A stretch of 64,000 nucleotides of DNA from Rhizobium sullae. GTDB taxonomy: Bacteria > Pseudomonadota > Alphaproteobacteria > Rhizobiales > Rhizobiaceae. The stretch spans positions 1 through 64,000 of the forward strand of contig NZ_FWER01000018.1 in assembly GCF_900169785.1 (NCBI RefSeq), written 5' to 3'. The position numbers and the translations under genes are program-made. Every line of letters begins with the position of its first letter. Positions within the stretch are counted from its first letter, which is position 1. Of the stretch, positions 19,526 through 28,793 are shown piece after piece. The notes beneath the pieces were generated by a model that did not search any database, was not told the origin of the DNA, and worked only from the letters and a program-made list of their open reading frames with translations.

Positions 19526-22069
19526 TCAGAGCTCGCGCAAAACGGGTGCTGCCTTCTGGCCGAGAATGCGCCAAGTGCCGATCAGCCCGATGCCAACGGT
19601 CAGGACCAGAGCGGTGATCAGCGTAAGGCCAGCGACATCCGGCAGGAACGTCGAAGGTATCCGCATAATTCGGCTGACGATGAACCAGGCCGCGGCTCCG
19701 CCGGCGATCAATGCGAAGACCGCCGTTGCAATCCCTAGGATCAGGTATTCGTAGCTGAAGGCGCGGATCAGCATCGCTCGCGTTGCGCCCAGCGTCTTGA
19801 GCACGACGGCATCGTGGGTTCGTGCCCGGTTGCCGGCGGCAAGCGCGCCGGCAAGTACCAGAATGGAGGAGATGAGCGCAACGGAGGCGGCCGCGCGGAT
19901 TGCAGTCGCAAGCTGCGCGACCAGCGTGTTGACGATGTCGATCGCATCTTTGACACGGACGCTGGTGATCGTCGGGTAGGTATTGGTCACGGATTTGAGG
20001 ATGGCTGCTTCCACGGCCGGCGTCGCCGAGGGATCGGTAAGCGTTGCCAACCATGCATGCGGAGCGCCACGGAAGGTATTGGGCGAGAAGACCATGACGA
20101 AATTGATCGACAGCGATTCCCACTCGACCTTCCGCAAGTTGGCAATTTTGGCAGTGAGGTTGCGGCCAAGCACATTGACAGTAACGGTATCGCCGATCTT
20201 CAGGCCGAGTTCTCTGGCTTCTTCCGAGGAGAAGGAGACAAGCGGCTCGCCCCCGTAGTCCTTCGGCCACCAGCTTCCCTCCGTCAGCGAGGAGTTTTCC
20301 GGCTTCGACTCTGAATAGGTGATGCCGCGATCGCCGCGCAGCACCCACTGGCCACCGGGTGGCACCTGGATCTTGGTCACGTCCTTCCCGTTCAGCGCCA
20401 AGATACGGCCGCGCAGCATCGGCACTTCGACGAGTTTGCCTTCTGGTGCCTGCCGGTTGATCAGGCTGCGGAAGTTTTCGACCTCGGCACTTTGAATGTC
20501 GACGAAGAAGAAATTCGGTGCGCCATCGGCCATGCGTCCGGTCAATTGCCGGCGGAGGTTACCGTCGATGAGCGTCAGGGTGACCAGCAGAGCGAGGCCG
20601 AGACCGAGCGAGAGGACGACGGACGGCGTCAGTGCGCCAGGGCGATGGATGTTGCCGATCGCAAGCCTCAGTGCCGGCGAATTGACGCGCGGGCTGCGCT
20701 TGGCAAGCCAGGCGATCAGTGCCGCAACAGCGCGCAAGATGACGAAGGCGAAGACGATCGCACAGACGAAGATGACGGCGATGTAGCGGTCATAGGCGGT
20801 AAGGATCGCAAGACTGGCAAGTGCTGCCATGAAAAGCGCGGCAAGCAGGATATAGGGCCACGAGGGCAGGCGGCGTGCCTCGAAACCCTGTTCGCGGAAG
20901 AGCGCGGTTGCCGGCACTTCGCGGGCATGGCCGAGCGGCATGATGGCGAAGGCGAGTGTCGTCAGGATGCCGAAGAGCGCTGCTATCAGCAGCGCGCCTG
21001 GATAGAGCGTCGGCTCGGTGGAGACCGGCAGGAATTGTGCGAGAAATTGCGCGGCGAGCATCGGCGACAGGATACCCAAGACGAGGCCGATCAGGATGCC
21101 GGCGAAGGCGATGATCGCAATCTGGAAGAGATAAACGAGGACGACGACTGCGGCAGGTGCTCCGAGGCATTTGAATGTCGCGATCGTTGTGCGCTTCGCA
21201 TCCAGGAAGGCGCGGACGGCGTTGGCGACGCCCACGCCGCCGACGATCAGTGCGGTGAGGCCGACGAGCGTGAGGAATTGCGAGAAGCGGGTAATGTTTT
21301 CGGTGAGCGAGGGTGCCGCGCGGTCGCTCGTTCGGATCGACCAGCCCGCCGATGGTAACTCCGTGGTGGCGCGGTCGCGCACGCTGCCGCGCTCGGAGGG
21401 GTCGTCGAGCTTGATCTTGTAGACATGCTCGACAAGGCTGCCGGTCTGGATGAGCCCGGAGGCAGCCAGAGCTTGCCAGCTGACCACCAGACGCGGCGCA
21501 AAACCGAAACCTTCTGAGAGCGCATCTGGCTCTGTCTTAACGGTGCCGGTGATGCTGAGCGTCGCGTTTCCGAGCAGGATCTCGTCGCCCACCGCAAGAC
21601 CGAGGCGCTCCAGCAGCAGGGGTGCTGCAACGGCGCCATAGGTTCCGTTCTGATCGGAGAGCAGAGCGGAAAGGGTGTAATCCGGTTCGGCCGTGAATTT
21701 GCCATAGAGCGGATAGGCGTTATCCACCGCCTTGACCTCGACCAGCGCCTGATCGGAGCCATCCGGCTTTCGTGCCATGGAGCGAAGGCCGGTCGAGGTG
21801 GAAACCTGGCCAAGGCCCCGGAGGAAACCCATCTCCTGCTGGGTCGCCTCGCGATTATTCAGTTCGAAACGGACATCGCCGGCGAGCAGCTCCTGGCCCT
21901 GGGATGCGATTGTGTCGGTGATCGATTGCGAGACGGAATTGACGGCGGCGATCGCGCCGGTGCCGAGCGCGATGCAGGCAAGGAAAATATAGAAGCCTCT
22001 GAGGCCGCCGCGAAGCTCGCGAAGGGCAAGACGGAAGGCGAGCGCGACGCGGGGTGTGACGAGCTTCAT
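19526..22069 (-). CDS. FtsX-family ABC transporter permease (YbbP-like)
   Basis: 847-residue permease with the double-FtsX layout of the YbbP/LolC-related export family: an N-terminal helix (about 15-40), a large periplasmic domain, a three-to-four-helix FtsX block (about 240-360), further helices, a second periplasmic domain and a final FtsX block (about 720-840, with RAFSYEYLILG). With the adjacent ATPase it should form an exporter or mechanotransmitting ABC complex; the esterase divergent to it is the usual TesA-like partner of ybbA-ybbP. The start at 22069 overlaps the ATPase stop. Confidence 0.9.
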   Translation of the reverse strand: MKLVTPRVALAFRLALRELRGGLRGFYIFLACIALGTGAIAAVNSVSQSITDTIASQGQELLAGDVRFELNNREATQQEMGFLRGLGQVSTSTGLRSMARKPDGSDQALVEVKAVDNAYPLYGKFTAEPDYTLSALLSDQNGTYGAVAAPLLLERLGLAVGDEILLGNATLSITGTVKTEPDALSEGFGFAPRLVVSWQALAASGLIQTGSLVEHVYKIKLDDPSERGSVRDRATTELPSAGWSIRTSDRAAPSLTENITRFSQFLTLVGLTALIVGGVGVANAVRAFLDAKRTTIATFKCLGAPAAVVVLVYLFQIAIIAFAGILIGLVLGILSPMLAAQFLAQFLPVSTEPTLYPGALLIAALFGILTTLAFAIMPLGHAREVPATALFREQGFEARRLPSWPYILLAALFMAALASLAILTAYDRYIAVIFVCAIVFAFVILRAVAALIAWLAKRSPRVNSPALRLAIGNIHRPGALTPSVVLSLGLGLALLVTLTLIDGNLRRQLTGRMADGAPNFFFVDIQSAEVENFRSLINRQAPEGKLVEVPMLRGRILALNGKDVTKIQVPPGGQWVLRGDRGITYSESKPENSSLTEGSWWPKDYGGEPLVSFSSEEARELGLKIGDTVTVNVLGRNLTAKIANLRKVEWESLSINFVMVFSPNTFRGAPHAWLATLTDPSATPAVEAAILKSVTNTYPTITSVRVKDAIDIVNTLVAQLATAIRAAASVALISSILVLAGALAAGNRARTHDAVVLKTLGATRAMLIRAFSYEYLILGIATAVFALIAGGAAAWFIVSRIMRIPSTFLPDVAGLTLITALVLTVGIGLIGTWRILGQKAAPVLREL

Positions 22070-22773
22070 GCGATGGCTGCTTCGGAACGCCGGTCGGCAG
22101 TATCGCCTTCGATCTGGCCGGAACGGACTTTGATCTGCCGCGAACATCGGTTGGCGAGCGACACGTCATGCGTGACGAGCAGCAGAGTCATGCCGCGCTC
22201 GGCCTGCTTGGAAAACAGCAGATCGGCGATCTGGCGGCCGGTATCGGTGTCGAGATTACCGGTCGGTTCGTCGGCGATGAGGAGGGCGGGCGAAGGCGCA
22301 AGCGCGCGGGCGATGGCGACGCGCTGTTGTTCGCCGCCCGAAAGCTGGCCCGGATAGTGGCTCAGCCGCTCGCCGAGGCCGACCGACATCAGCTCGCGCC
22401 GGGCGATTTCGAAAGGGTTCGGCACGTTTGCGAGCTCAAGGGGTACTGCGACGTTTTCAAGGGCCGTCATATTGGCGATCAGATGGAACGACTGGAAGAC
22501 GATGCCGATATTGCGGCCGCGGAAATCAGCGACCTGGTCTTCGCTGAGAGCGTGCAGGGGTGTCTCGTTGATGTTGATCTCGCCGCTATCGAGCTTCTCG
22601 AGACCGGCAAGGACCATCAGCAATGTGGACTTGCCGGAACCGGAGGGGCCAACGATACCAACCGACTCGCCGGCGGCGACCGAAAGGTCGATGCCTTTCA
22701 ATACATGCACGGAGGCTGCAGCATTGCCCAGCGTCAAATCTGCCTGCTTGAGCTTGATGATGGTTTTTGCCAA
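22066..22773 (-). CDS. ABC transporter ATP-binding protein (YbbA-like)
   Basis: 235-residue ATPase of the MacB/LolD/YbbA group, pairing with the overlapping permease gene. It has Walker A GPSGSGKST (about 42-50), Q-loop (FQSFHLI), signature LSGGEQQRVAIARAL, Walker B LLIADEPTGNLD and the H-loop (VTHD). It is the first gene of the two-gene operon and is divergent from the TesA-like esterase, with a 54-bp shared upstream region. Confidence 0.93.
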   Translation of the reverse strand: MAKTIIKLKQADLTLGNAAASVHVLKGIDLSVAAGESVGIVGPSGSGKSTLLMVLAGLEKLDSGEININETPLHALSEDQVADFRGRNIGIVFQSFHLIANMTALENVAVPLELANVPNPFEIARRELMSVGLGERLSHYPGQLSGGEQQRVAIARALAPSPALLIADEPTGNLDTDTGRQIADLLFSKQAERGMTLLLVTHDVSLANRCSRQIKVRSGQIEGDTADRRSEAAIA

Positions 22774-22827
22774 CAGAAAATCGCCCTATATGAATTGCAA
22801 AGACTTTGCCAATCTAGGGAAAGCAGC

Positions 22828-23472
22828 ATGAGATTTAAAGTTGTCGCGCTTCACATCGCTGTCATTGCCGTTTCGTTGATTTTCGGGACCAGTGCAAATG
22901 CCACGACCATCAACCTTGTCGGCTTCGGCGACAGCCTGATGGCAGGCTACCAACTGCCGCCAGGCGACGGCTTCCCGGAGAAGCTGCAAGCGGCCTTGAA
23001 AGCCAAAGGCGTCGATGTTTCGATCGCCAATGCGGGCGTTTCCGGCGACACGACGGCAGGCGGGCTGGCGCGAATCGACTGGTCTGTCCCGGACGGCACA
23101 AACGGCGTCATTTTGGAGCTTGGTGCCAACGACGCGTTGCGCGGCATTGCCCCGGAAGAGAGCGAAAAGAATCTCGATGCGATAATTGCCCGGCTAAAGG
23201 GTCGCGGCATCGCCGTGCTGCTTGTGGGTATGATGGCGCCGCCGAACATGGGTGCGGATTATGCCGCGCGGTTCAATCCGATCTACCAAAAACTCGCGGA
23301 AAAACATAAGGTTCGGCATTATGCCTTCTTCCTTGACGGGGTCGTCACGGACGCCAGTTTAAAGCTTGAGGATGGAATGCATCCGAACGCGAAGGGCATT
23401 GATGTGATGGTCCAGAAGATGGAACCAGCTGTCACGGAATTCATCGGGACGATTTCTACTGTGAAGAAATAA
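22828..23472 (+). CDS. Arylesterase / TesA-like SGNH hydrolase, secreted
   Basis: 214-residue periplasmic SGNH-family esterase or lysophospholipase. It has a signal peptide (hydrophobic 5-20, ending SANA-TT), block I GFGDSLMAGY with the catalytic Ser (about residue 34), the Gly block (NAGVSGDTTAGG), block III GANDALRG and block V DGMHPNAKG with catalytic Asp and His. It is homologous to E. coli TesA, whose gene likewise adjoins ybbA-ybbP. The start at 22828 is set by the signal peptide; longer in-frame readings overlap the divergent ATPase gene. Confidence 0.93.
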   Translation: MRFKVVALHIAVIAVSLIFGTSANATTINLVGFGDSLMAGYQLPPGDGFPEKLQAALKAKGVDVSIANAGVSGDTTAGGLARIDWSVPDGTNGVILELGANDALRGIAPEESEKNLDAIIARLKGRGIAVLLVGMMAPPNMGADYAARFNPIYQKLAEKHKVRHYAFFLDGVVTDASLKLEDGMHPNAKGIDVMVQKMEPAVTEFIGTISTVKK

Positions 23473-23540
23473 GGGCTTGCGCGGGTCTCGAATGCGTGAT
23501 TCCGTGTGAGCACCTGCAAAAGATTCGGGGAGTGCTCGTT

Positions 23541-24134
23541 ATGCCGAGACTGTTTACCGCCCTCGAAATTCCGCGCAATGCGGCGATGAGCCTTTCATTG
23601 CTGCGCGGTGGTCTTCCCGGTGCTCGATGGATCGATGTCGAGAATTACCATATCACGCTGCGTTTCATCGGCGATGTCGACGGACGTACTGCGGACGAGA
23701 TCGTCGAGCGCTTGGACCGGATCGACCGGCCCGAATTTCAGATACGCCTTGACGGCATCGGCTCCTTCGGCTCGAAGAAGCCCCATTCCGTTTGGGCGGG
23801 CGTTTCGCCTTCGCCGGAGATGTATGCCCTGCAGGCTGAAATCGAACGTATATGCCAGAGGATCGGCCTGCCGTCGGATCCCCGCAAATTCACGCCGCAT
23901 GTGACGCTGGCGCGGCTGAAGTCCTCGCGCGTCGATGACGTCGTCCACTATCTTTCCAGTCGAGGCAACTTCCAGACGTCATCCTTCACGGTTCCACGCT
24001 TCGTGCTGCTTTCTTCGCGGGAGTCGGTCGGCGGCGGTCCCTATCTGACGGAAGAAGTCTTCCCGCTGAGCGAGGCTTGGTCCGCGCCGAGCGTATCGAC
24101 CAGCGCGATGCAGCCGGTCAAAAGCCTCGTATAG
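23541..24134 (+). CDS. thpR: RNA 2',3'-cyclic phosphodiesterase
   Basis: 197-residue 2H phosphoesterase family protein (ThpR, formerly LigT-type 2'-5' RNA ligase). Both H-x-T-L motifs are visible: HITL (about residue 36) and HVTLARLK (about 120), with the N-terminal RLFTALEIP strand. It hydrolyses 2',3'-cyclic phosphates in RNA; the in vivo role is unclear. Its 3' end overlaps the convergent phosphatase gene by 94 bp, so both last 31 codons share DNA. Confidence 0.92.
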   Translation: MPRLFTALEIPRNAAMSLSLLRGGLPGARWIDVENYHITLRFIGDVDGRTADEIVERLDRIDRPEFQIRLDGIGSFGSKKPHSVWAGVSPSPEMYALQAEIERICQRIGLPSDPRKFTPHVTLARLKSSRVDDVVHYLSSRGNFQTSSFTVPRFVLLSSRESVGGGPYLTEEVFPLSEAWSAPSVSTSAMQPVKSLV

Positions 24135-24541
24135 ATCAGTTCAAAGCCTTCCGGGCCGCCGTAGTAGGGGTCCGGAATATCCTCGCCGGTCTGAAGCGCG
24201 GCGTCGCCGAAAAGCATTATGTTGCCTGCGCCCGGCGCCATCGCGCGAAGCTCGGCAACATTGGCGCGGTCCATTGCGAGGACAAGATCGAATTCCTCGA
24301 AATCGTCAGGGCGGATATGGCGGGCACGCTGCTCTGTAATGTCAATACCGTGGGCTCGTGCGATTGCGATCGAGCGCCTATCAGGCTGTTTGCCTTGATG
24401 CCAGCCGCCGGTACCTGCCGAATCAATCTTGAAACGATCGGCAAGACCGGCTTCTCTTGCAATACGCGCAAGGATGCCTTCGGCGAGCGGCGAGCGGCAG
24501 ATGTTGCCCATGCAAACAAAGAGAATGCTGACGCGTTTCAT
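24041..24541 (-). CDS. Low-molecular-weight protein tyrosine phosphatase
   Basis: 166-residue phosphatase with the N-terminal P-loop FVCMGNICRSPLAEG (catalytic Cys about 10, Arg about 16) and the general-acid loop IPDPYYGG near residue 125. It removes phosphate from tyrosine; in rhizobia such enzymes are sometimes linked to exopolysaccharide control, but no partner kinase is encoded here. The 3' end overlaps thpR on the opposite strand by 94 bp. The start at 24541 gives the conserved KRVSILFVCMGN N-terminus. Confidence 0.93.
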   Translation of the reverse strand: MKRVSILFVCMGNICRSPLAEGILARIAREAGLADRFKIDSAGTGGWHQGKQPDRRSIAIARAHGIDITEQRARHIRPDDFEEFDLVLAMDRANVAELRAMAPGAGNIMLFGDAALQTGEDIPDPYYGGPEGFELIYTRLLTGCIALVDTLGADQASLSGKTSSVR

Positions 24542-24577
24542 GAAGGGACCTGACGGAACATATGGGAGAACAATGAC

Positions 24578-24880
24578 ATGAAACAGGAGAAACTGGAACG
24601 GAGTGCGATCAACGGCCAGCTTGCCGGATTGACGGGCTGGTCCCTGGATGATGGTGCAGCATCGATCTCCAAAACCTTCAAATTCGCAAGCTTCGTTGAA
24701 GCCTTCGGTTTCATGACGAAGGCGGCGCTTGTGGCAGAAAAGCTCAACCACCATCCGGAATGGTTCAATGTCTACTCCAGGGTCGAGGTGAAGCTGAACA
24801 CGCATGATGCGGGCGGCCTGACCGAACTCGACTTCAAGCTTGCCAAGGCGATGGACAAGGCTGCCGGACAGTTTGATTGA
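24578..24880 (+). CDS. phhB: Pterin-4a-carbinolamine dehydratase
   Basis: 100-residue enzyme of the PCD/DCoH family that dehydrates the 4a-hydroxypterin formed by aromatic amino acid hydroxylases. The catalytic signature is present: [18 protein letters not shown] (about 62-79), with the two adjacent histidines, and the C-terminal [14 protein letters not shown] segment. No phenylalanine hydroxylase is in this window. It lies 36 bp from the divergent phosphatase gene and 51 bp upstream of the DUF1232 gene. Confidence 0.93.
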   Translation: MKQEKLERSAINGQLAGLTGWSLDDGAASISKTFKFASFVEAFGFMTKAALVAEKLNHHPEWFNVYSRVEVKLNTHDAGGLTELDFKLAKAMDKAAGQFD

Positions 24881-24931
24881 ATATGCCGAAGCCATCACCA
24901 TATCTTCGCATGCACGAAAAGGGAAAACGGA

Positions 24932-25321
24932 ATGGACGACGTCAAGTTCGGTGAGATCCTGCTCCCCGGGGACGAAGATACCCAGAGCAGGCAGGAAAAG
25001 GCTGTGCGGAAAAAGTTCTGGCCGACCTTCAAGCGGGCAGTGCGGCAAATTCCGTTTTCACGCGACCTGGTGGCAGGCTTCTATTGCGCGCTCGATCCCG
25101 AGACGCCGGCGCGTGTACGCGGCATCATGCTTGCTGCGCTAGCGTATTTCATCCTGCCTCTGGACATGATTCCGGACATTTTCGCCCTGATCGGCTTTTC
25201 GGACGATATTGCCGTGCTCACCGCAGCGTTTGCGATGGTCAGCAGCCATGTGAAAGCGAAGCATTACGAGGCGGCGGATCGTGCGCTTGCCGATCAGCCG
25301 GAAGGCATGAAAACGATCTAG
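24932..25321 (+). CDS. DUF1232 / YkvA family membrane protein
   Basis: 129-residue protein of the YkvA (DUF1232) family, with a conserved hydrophobic core around AALAYFILPLDMIPDIFALIGFSDD (67-91). The ILP-x-D-x-IPD-x-x-x-x-x-GF-x-DD pattern is the family hallmark. It is probably membrane-associated through one or two short helices; function unknown. It may be co-transcribed with phhB. Confidence 0.88.
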   Translation: MDDVKFGEILLPGDEDTQSRQEKAVRKKFWPTFKRAVRQIPFSRDLVAGFYCALDPETPARVRGIMLAALAYFILPLDMIPDIFALIGFSDDIAVLTAAFAMVSSHVKAKHYEAADRALADQPEGMKTI

Positions 25322-25660
25322 GCCGTTTCGGCTTCCAGCACCTGTGCTCAGGCAATTCTTTGATAAATTTCCAATGCCTTAATGGTCCGGCAGCGGAATT
25401 CCGGAAGGTCAAACTCTTGCCTGAATCTTTATGTCTTAAATCTCCTCGAAGGGATGGCATCAGGCCATCAGGGCAGAATATCGTCGCGGGGCGCAATCGC
25501 GTTATACGTTGACACTCAGGCCGGAATGACACACGTGGCGACAATTCGTAGGCTCCGTTGACGCTTTGGTAACCTGAATCAAGTCAAAATAAAGCAGATC
25601 GTGACGAAGACGCCGCTCGCTCCGACAGGGCGCTGAATCGTAAGAACCGGCAGGAAATCC
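25322..25660. other. Intergenic region before the IalB-family gene
   Basis: About 340 bp without a gene I can support. The 3' part is the upstream region of the IalB-family gene: a TTGACG hexamer lies near 25558, with AT-richer DNA (AAGTCAAAATAAAG) beyond, but no convincing spaced -10 box. No hairpin followed by a T-run is seen after the DUF1232 gene. Confidence 0.4.
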
Positions 25661-26176
25661 ATGTTTGTAAAAAGTATCGTATCCGCTCTCGCACTCGTTC
25701 TGATCACGGCCGGAACTGCAGGAGCGCAGCAGACTGCTGCTGCGCCCACGCGCATCCAGCAATTCCAGGCTTGGGGTGCCTATTCCTACAAGCAGGGCAA
25801 TGGCAATGTTTGCTACGTGCTGTCCGTGCCGACCGAAAAGAAACCGGTTGGCATCGACCACGGCGACAACTTCTTTATCGTCTCGCAGCGTCCCGGCCAG
25901 AACATCTCTTACGAGCCGCAGGCCATGATGGGCTACACGGTCAAGGAAGGCTCGAAGATAGAAGTCGTCATCGATAGCAAGACCTTCGTTATGTTTACCA
26001 AGGATAAGGCCGGCTGGGTCGAGAATGCGGCGCAGGAACCGGCGCTTGTGGCAGCCATGAAGGGCGGCAAGTCGATGACTGTCAATGCGATGTCTCGCCG
26101 AGGCACCGCCACATCCTACAGCTACTCGCTCTCCGGCATCTCTGCTTCGCTGAAGCAGATCGAAACCTGCAAGTAA
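25661..26176 (+). CDS. Invasion-associated locus B (IalB) family periplasmic protein
   Basis: 171-residue secreted protein of the IalB family, named after Bartonella but widespread in non-pathogenic Rhizobiales. It has a signal peptide (hydrophobic 6-21, ending GAQ-QT), the core W-x-x-Y-x-Y-x-x-G-x-G-NVCYVLS (about 38-50), and a C-terminal GISASLKQIETCK with a terminal Cys that may pair with C47. Function is unknown. It is monocistronic, with its own terminator downstream. Confidence 0.9.
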   Translation: MFVKSIVSALALVLITAGTAGAQQTAAAPTRIQQFQAWGAYSYKQGNGNVCYVLSVPTEKKPVGIDHGDNFFIVSQRPGQNISYEPQAMMGYTVKEGSKIEVVIDSKTFVMFTKDKAGWVENAAQEPALVAAMKGGKSMTVNAMSRRGTATSYSYSLSGISASLKQIETCK

Positions 26177-26201
26177 GCCACGTTGCGCGATCTTGAAGTT
26201 C

Positions 26202-26233
26202 AAGGCCGGCCCTTGCGCCGGCCTTTGCCTTTT
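26202..26233 (+). terminator. Rho-independent terminator after the IalB-family gene
   Basis: A 9-bp stem AAGGCCGGC/GCCGGCCTT with a 6-base loop, followed by TTGCCTTTTG, 25 bp past the stop codon. Confidence 0.8.
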
Positions 26234-26399
26234 GCCATCTATAGTGACGCGCGGCGAAAATGATGATAAAGCCGCGCGCAACTGCGGAAGATCGCGGCAT
26301 AGCCGCTCCGCTAATCAATTTTCTTTGAACTGCCGATGCCGCCCGCGAAGTCTTCCGGCTTACCGGGGTGAGTGCAGTTTGATTTCGGGATAAGGGACC

Positions 26400-27629
26400 A
26401 TGTCCGTCATGGATGCCGTGACCATCACCAAGCCTGCCGCGCAGCCGCGCACGGAGCTTTCGCCGAAGCCATCGCTGATCGGCTTGAGCCGCGGGGAAAT
26501 GGGCCAAGCGCTTAGCGAGAAGGGCGTTGCCGACAAGCAGATCAAGATGCGCGTCAGCCAGTTGTGGAACTGGATCTATGTGCGCGGCATCTCCGATTTC
26601 GATCAGATGGTGAATATCGCCAAGGACATGCGCGAGATGCTGAAGCAGCATTTCACGATCGCGCGTCCAGAGATTGTCGAAGAGCAGGTTTCCAATGACG
26701 GCACCCGCAAATGGCTGCTGCGCTTTCCGCCCCGCGGCGCCGGACGGCCCGTCGACATCGAGACGGTGTACATCCCGGAAGAGGGCCGCGGCACGCTCTG
26801 CATCTCCAGCCAGGTGGGCTGTACGCTCACCTGTTCCTTCTGTCATACCGGCACGCAGCGGCTGGTACGCAACCTGACAGCGGAAGAAATCCTCTCGCAG
26901 CTCCTGCTTGCCCGCGACCGGCTCGGCGATTTCCCGGACCGCGACGTGCCGGTCGGCGCCGTCGTGCCGTCGGAAGGCCGCAAGGTGAGCAACATCGTCA
27001 TGATGGGCATGGGTGAGCCGCTCTACAATTTCGATGCCGTGAAGCAGGCCTTGCTGATCGCCACGGACGGCGACGGGCTTTCACTTTCGAAGCGCCGCGT
27101 CACGCTTTCCACCTCCGGCGTTGTGCCCGAGATTTTCCGCACCGGAGACGAGATTGGCGTCATGTTGGCGATCTCGCTGCATGCCGTGCGCGACGACCTG
27201 CGCGACATCCTGGTGCCGATCAACAAGAAGTATCCGCTGAAGGAATTGATCGACGCGTGCCGTGCTTATCCGGGCCTCTCCAACGCGCGTCGCATCACCT
27301 TCGAATATGTGATGCTGAAGGACGTCAACGACAGTCTGGAAGATGCCAAGGGGCTGATCCAGCTCTTGAAGGGCGTGCCTGCCAAGATCAACCTGATCCC
27401 GTTCAATCCCTGGCCTGGCACGAATTATCAGTGTTCTGACTGGGCGCAGATCGAGAAGTTTGCCGATTTCATCAATTCGGCGGGCTACGCGTCGCCGATC
27501 CGCACGCCACGCGGCCGCGACATCCTTGCCGCATGCGGCCAGCTCAAGTCGGAATCCGAGCGCATGCGCAAGACCGAGCGCCTGGCCTTCGAGGCGATGA
27601 TGATCGCCAATCACGGCGCCGATGACTGA
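26400..27629 (+). CDS. rlmN: 23S rRNA (A2503-C2) / tRNA (A37-C2) methyltransferase RlmN
   Basis: Radical-SAM methyltransferase that makes m2A at 23S rRNA position 2503 and at position 37 of some tRNAs. The 409-residue protein has the cluster motif C141-x3-C145-x2-C148 ([12 protein letters not shown]), the N-terminal [11 protein letters not shown] segment, [13 protein letters not shown], and the C-terminal methyl-carrying Cys in ILAACGQL. The ATG at 26400 follows AAGGGACC. It is monocistronic. Confidence 0.95.
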   Translation: MSVMDAVTITKPAAQPRTELSPKPSLIGLSRGEMGQALSEKGVADKQIKMRVSQLWNWIYVRGISDFDQMVNIAKDMREMLKQHFTIARPEIVEEQVSNDGTRKWLLRFPPRGAGRPVDIETVYIPEEGRGTLCISSQVGCTLTCSFCHTGTQRLVRNLTAEEILSQLLLARDRLGDFPDRDVPVGAVVPSEGRKVSNIVMMGMGEPLYNFDAVKQALLIATDGDGLSLSKRRVTLSTSGVVPEIFRTGDEIGVMLAISLHAVRDDLRDILVPINKKYPLKELIDACRAYPGLSNARRITFEYVMLKDVNDSLEDAKGLIQLLKGVPAKINLIPFNPWPGTNYQCSDWAQIEKFADFINSAGYASPIRTPRGRDILAACGQLKSESERMRKTERLAFEAMMIANHGADD

Positions 27630-27719
27630 TCAGCAAGTTTGATCCTTGCAGCAGTTCTTTGCGATTGATTGCGGCGTGCGGTTTTCTTAGAAGCCTTTCA
27701 TCACCGATGGAGGACTCTC

Positions 27720-28673
27720 ATGCGTTTGATCTCGCTCGCCGTCGCGGCGACTCTTGCCCTTACCTTGCCCGCCAAGGCTGACGACGTCACGGTCGCCGTG
27801 ACCGCTATCGTCGAGCACCCGGCGCTCGATGCCGTGCGCAAGGGCGTCCAGGATACGCTTGCGGCGGCAGGCTACAAGGAAGGCGAGAACCTCACATTCC
27901 TCTTTGAATCCGCACAGGGAAATCCTGCTACGGCAGCGCAGATCGCCCGTCAGTTCGCAGGCGAGGATCCGAACATCATTGTGCCGATCTCCACGCCGTC
28001 GGCGCAGGCCGTGGTTTCCGCGACCCGCGACATTCCGGTGGTCTTCACCGCCGTTTCCGATCCGCTCGGCGCGCAACTCGTCAAGGATATGGACAAGCCT
28101 GGCGGAAATGTCACCGGCCTTTCCGATATGTCGCCGGTTGCCGAGCACGTCGCGCTGATCAAGGAAATCCTGCCGGAGGCCAAGACGGTTGGCTACCTCT
28201 ACAATTCCGGGGAAGCGAATTCGGTGTCGCTGCTTGCAGTCCTGAAGGTTGAAGCGGAGAAGGCCGGCATGCGCGTCGTTGAATCGGCGGCAACCAAGTC
28301 TGCGGAGGTGCAGGGTGCAGCTCGCTCGCTCGTCGGCCGTGCCGATGCGATCTACGTGCCGACGGACAACACGATCATCTCGGCGCTGGAAGGCGCCGTT
28401 GCGGTCGCCGCAGAAAGCAAGCTGCCGCTCTTTACAGCAGATACCGATTCCGTCTCACGCGGCTCCGTCGCGGCACTCGGGTTCAACTATTACGACGTTG
28501 GCAAGCAGACCGGCGATGTCGTGGTCCGTGTCCTGAAGGGCGAAAATCCGGGTGATATCCCGGTCAAGGTCGCCGCCGGCAGCGATCTCGTCATCAACAA
28601 GGCCGCGGCTCAGAAAATGGGCGTTACGCTTCCAGAAAGCGTTCTCAAGCGGGCCAATCGCGTCATCGAATAA
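27720..28673 (+). CDS. ABC importer substrate-binding protein (TrpX-like)
   Basis: 317-residue periplasmic binding protein of the ABC_sub_bind group (PF04392, TrpX-like). It has a signal peptide (hydrophobic 4-17, ending AKA-DD), then TVAVTAIVEHPALDAVRKGVQD and PISTPSAQAVVSATRDIPVVF-type segments typical of the group. Some relatives bind aromatic amino acids, but the substrate here is not known. It is first in a three-gene operon with a permease and an ATPase. The chosen start follows GGAGGACTCTC. Confidence 0.9.
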   Translation: MRLISLAVAATLALTLPAKADDVTVAVTAIVEHPALDAVRKGVQDTLAAAGYKEGENLTFLFESAQGNPATAAQIARQFAGEDPNIIVPISTPSAQAVVSATRDIPVVFTAVSDPLGAQLVKDMDKPGGNVTGLSDMSPVAEHVALIKEILPEAKTVGYLYNSGEANSVSLLAVLKVEAEKAGMRVVESAATKSAEVQGAARSLVGRADAIYVPTDNTIISALEGAVAVAAESKLPLFTADTDSVSRGSVAALGFNYYDVGKQTGDVVVRVLKGENPGDIPVKVAAGSDLVINKAAAQKMGVTLPESVLKRANRVIE

Positions 28674-28706
28674 CAAGCAGCTTTTGCCGCTATCGATATT
28701 GCGCTT

Positions 28707-28736
28707 AGCCGTTCCTGTTTCTAAACGGGAGCGGCT
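28707..28736 (+). other. Intercistronic stem-loop in the ABC importer operon
   Basis: A 14-bp stem (AGCCGTTCCTGTTT with AAACGGGAGCGGCT, two G-T wobbles) closes on a 2-base loop between the binding-protein stop and the permease. It lacks a T-tract. Such structures commonly stabilise the upstream mRNA so that the binding protein is made in excess over the membrane subunits. Confidence 0.65.
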
Positions 28737-28793
28737 GATGATATTGATGCCCTTACGATTGGGCAGAACTGAAGAAAAGAAGGGCATATCGCC

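Noticed and set aside
22774-22827. Operator dyad in the 54-bp gap between the ABC ATPase and the TesA-like esterase
   Set aside because: The TTGCAAAG/CTTTGC symmetry is imperfect with a bulge and could be chance in AT-richer promoter DNA.
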